In this document: one piece after another, positions 63,839-64,000 of the stretch
Layout of the letters: each line of letters starts with the position of its first letter
Numbering within the stretch: position 1 is the first letter of the stretch
NCBI GenBank assembly: GCA_033675545.1
Contig: JAWDGP010001382.1
Location: 963,501-1,027,500, forward strand
DNA from: Elysia crispata
Taxonomy: Eukaryota; Mollusca; Gastropoda; Plakobranchidae
Length of the DNA stretch: 64,000 nucleotides
Direction: 5' to 3'
Notes under the pieces: generated by a model
Told to the model about the DNA's origin: nothing
The model's database searches: none
What the model saw: only the letters and a program-made list of their open reading frames with translations
Position numbers and translations under genes: made by a program

Positions 63839-64000
63839 GTAGTCTTTAGTGTAATAGGTCATAGGTTATGTCGCCCGCAGTTTCTCATGTTCTCTGCCAG
63901 TACTCGCATTCCATTTCATTGTGTTCGTAACACGCATTACATCATAGAGACCAGAAACCCTTAATCTCAGCTTACAACTGTGTTTGTATCACCCGCCCCC

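Larger units (their letters stand above)
62591..64000. other. Upstream intron of the WDR62-like gene, no exon recognised
   Basis: The 62364-62590 exon has a clear acceptor, so the transcript continues to the right. No exon with WD40 features is visible up to the edge. It holds GATT/GACT units near 62632, a 26-A run at 63016-63041 and short CT arrays at about 63730-63758 and 63821-63838. Open frames here are short and without recognisable domains. Confidence 0.55.

Overview
The window is animal nuclear DNA. It is AT-rich and intron-rich, and carries very many long dinucleotide and trinucleotide microsatellites (GA/CT, AAT, AGG/AGT, GATA). The protein relatives are metazoan, and TAGATC/AGATCT palindrome clusters together with the wealth of GA arrays suggest a mollusc, most likely a gastropod. 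The species call is inference. Four host genes can be rebuilt exon by exon with splice phases that agree throughout, plus one mariner DNA transposon.

Layout. (1) 1-4017: downstream flank holding a 1-kb AGG/AGT triplet array. (2) 4018-10619, minus strand: a nine-exon CRTAC1-like secreted protein (FG-GAP/VCBS repeats plus ASPIC/UnbV domain). (3) 10620-16166: a divergent intergenic region packed with GA arrays and an (AAT)n/(ATT)n palindrome. (4) 16167-26027, plus strand: a twelve-exon ABHD12-like membrane-anchored serine hydrolase (377 aa) with the full catalytic triad. (5) 26028-38550: long 3' flank and intergenic DNA with a tRNA-Lys-like SINE, a GA/GACA/poly-G array and a possible promoter near 30.3 kb. 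(6) 38722-43058, plus strand: a 405-aa protein with two CARD domains and an acidic, probably disordered tail but no enzymatic domain, with several upstream AUGs in its leader. (7) 43059-48346: AT-rich space between convergent genes. (8) 48347-62590, minus strand: the C-terminal portion (12 exons, about 1,396 codons) of a large Ser-rich scaffold protein, best matched to the WDR62/MAPKBP1 family; its N-terminal part (expected WD40 repeats) would lie beyond the right edge. A 1,383-bp mariner element with TIRs and a TA duplication sits in one of its introns (50030-51412).

The genes do not form an operon or a shared pathway. The most distinctive items are the double-CARD adaptor (two CARDs cut by introns at the same place to within one nucleotide), the nearly complete mariner, and the unusual microsatellite structures. 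No bacterial, CRISPR or capsid/envelope-type element was recognised.
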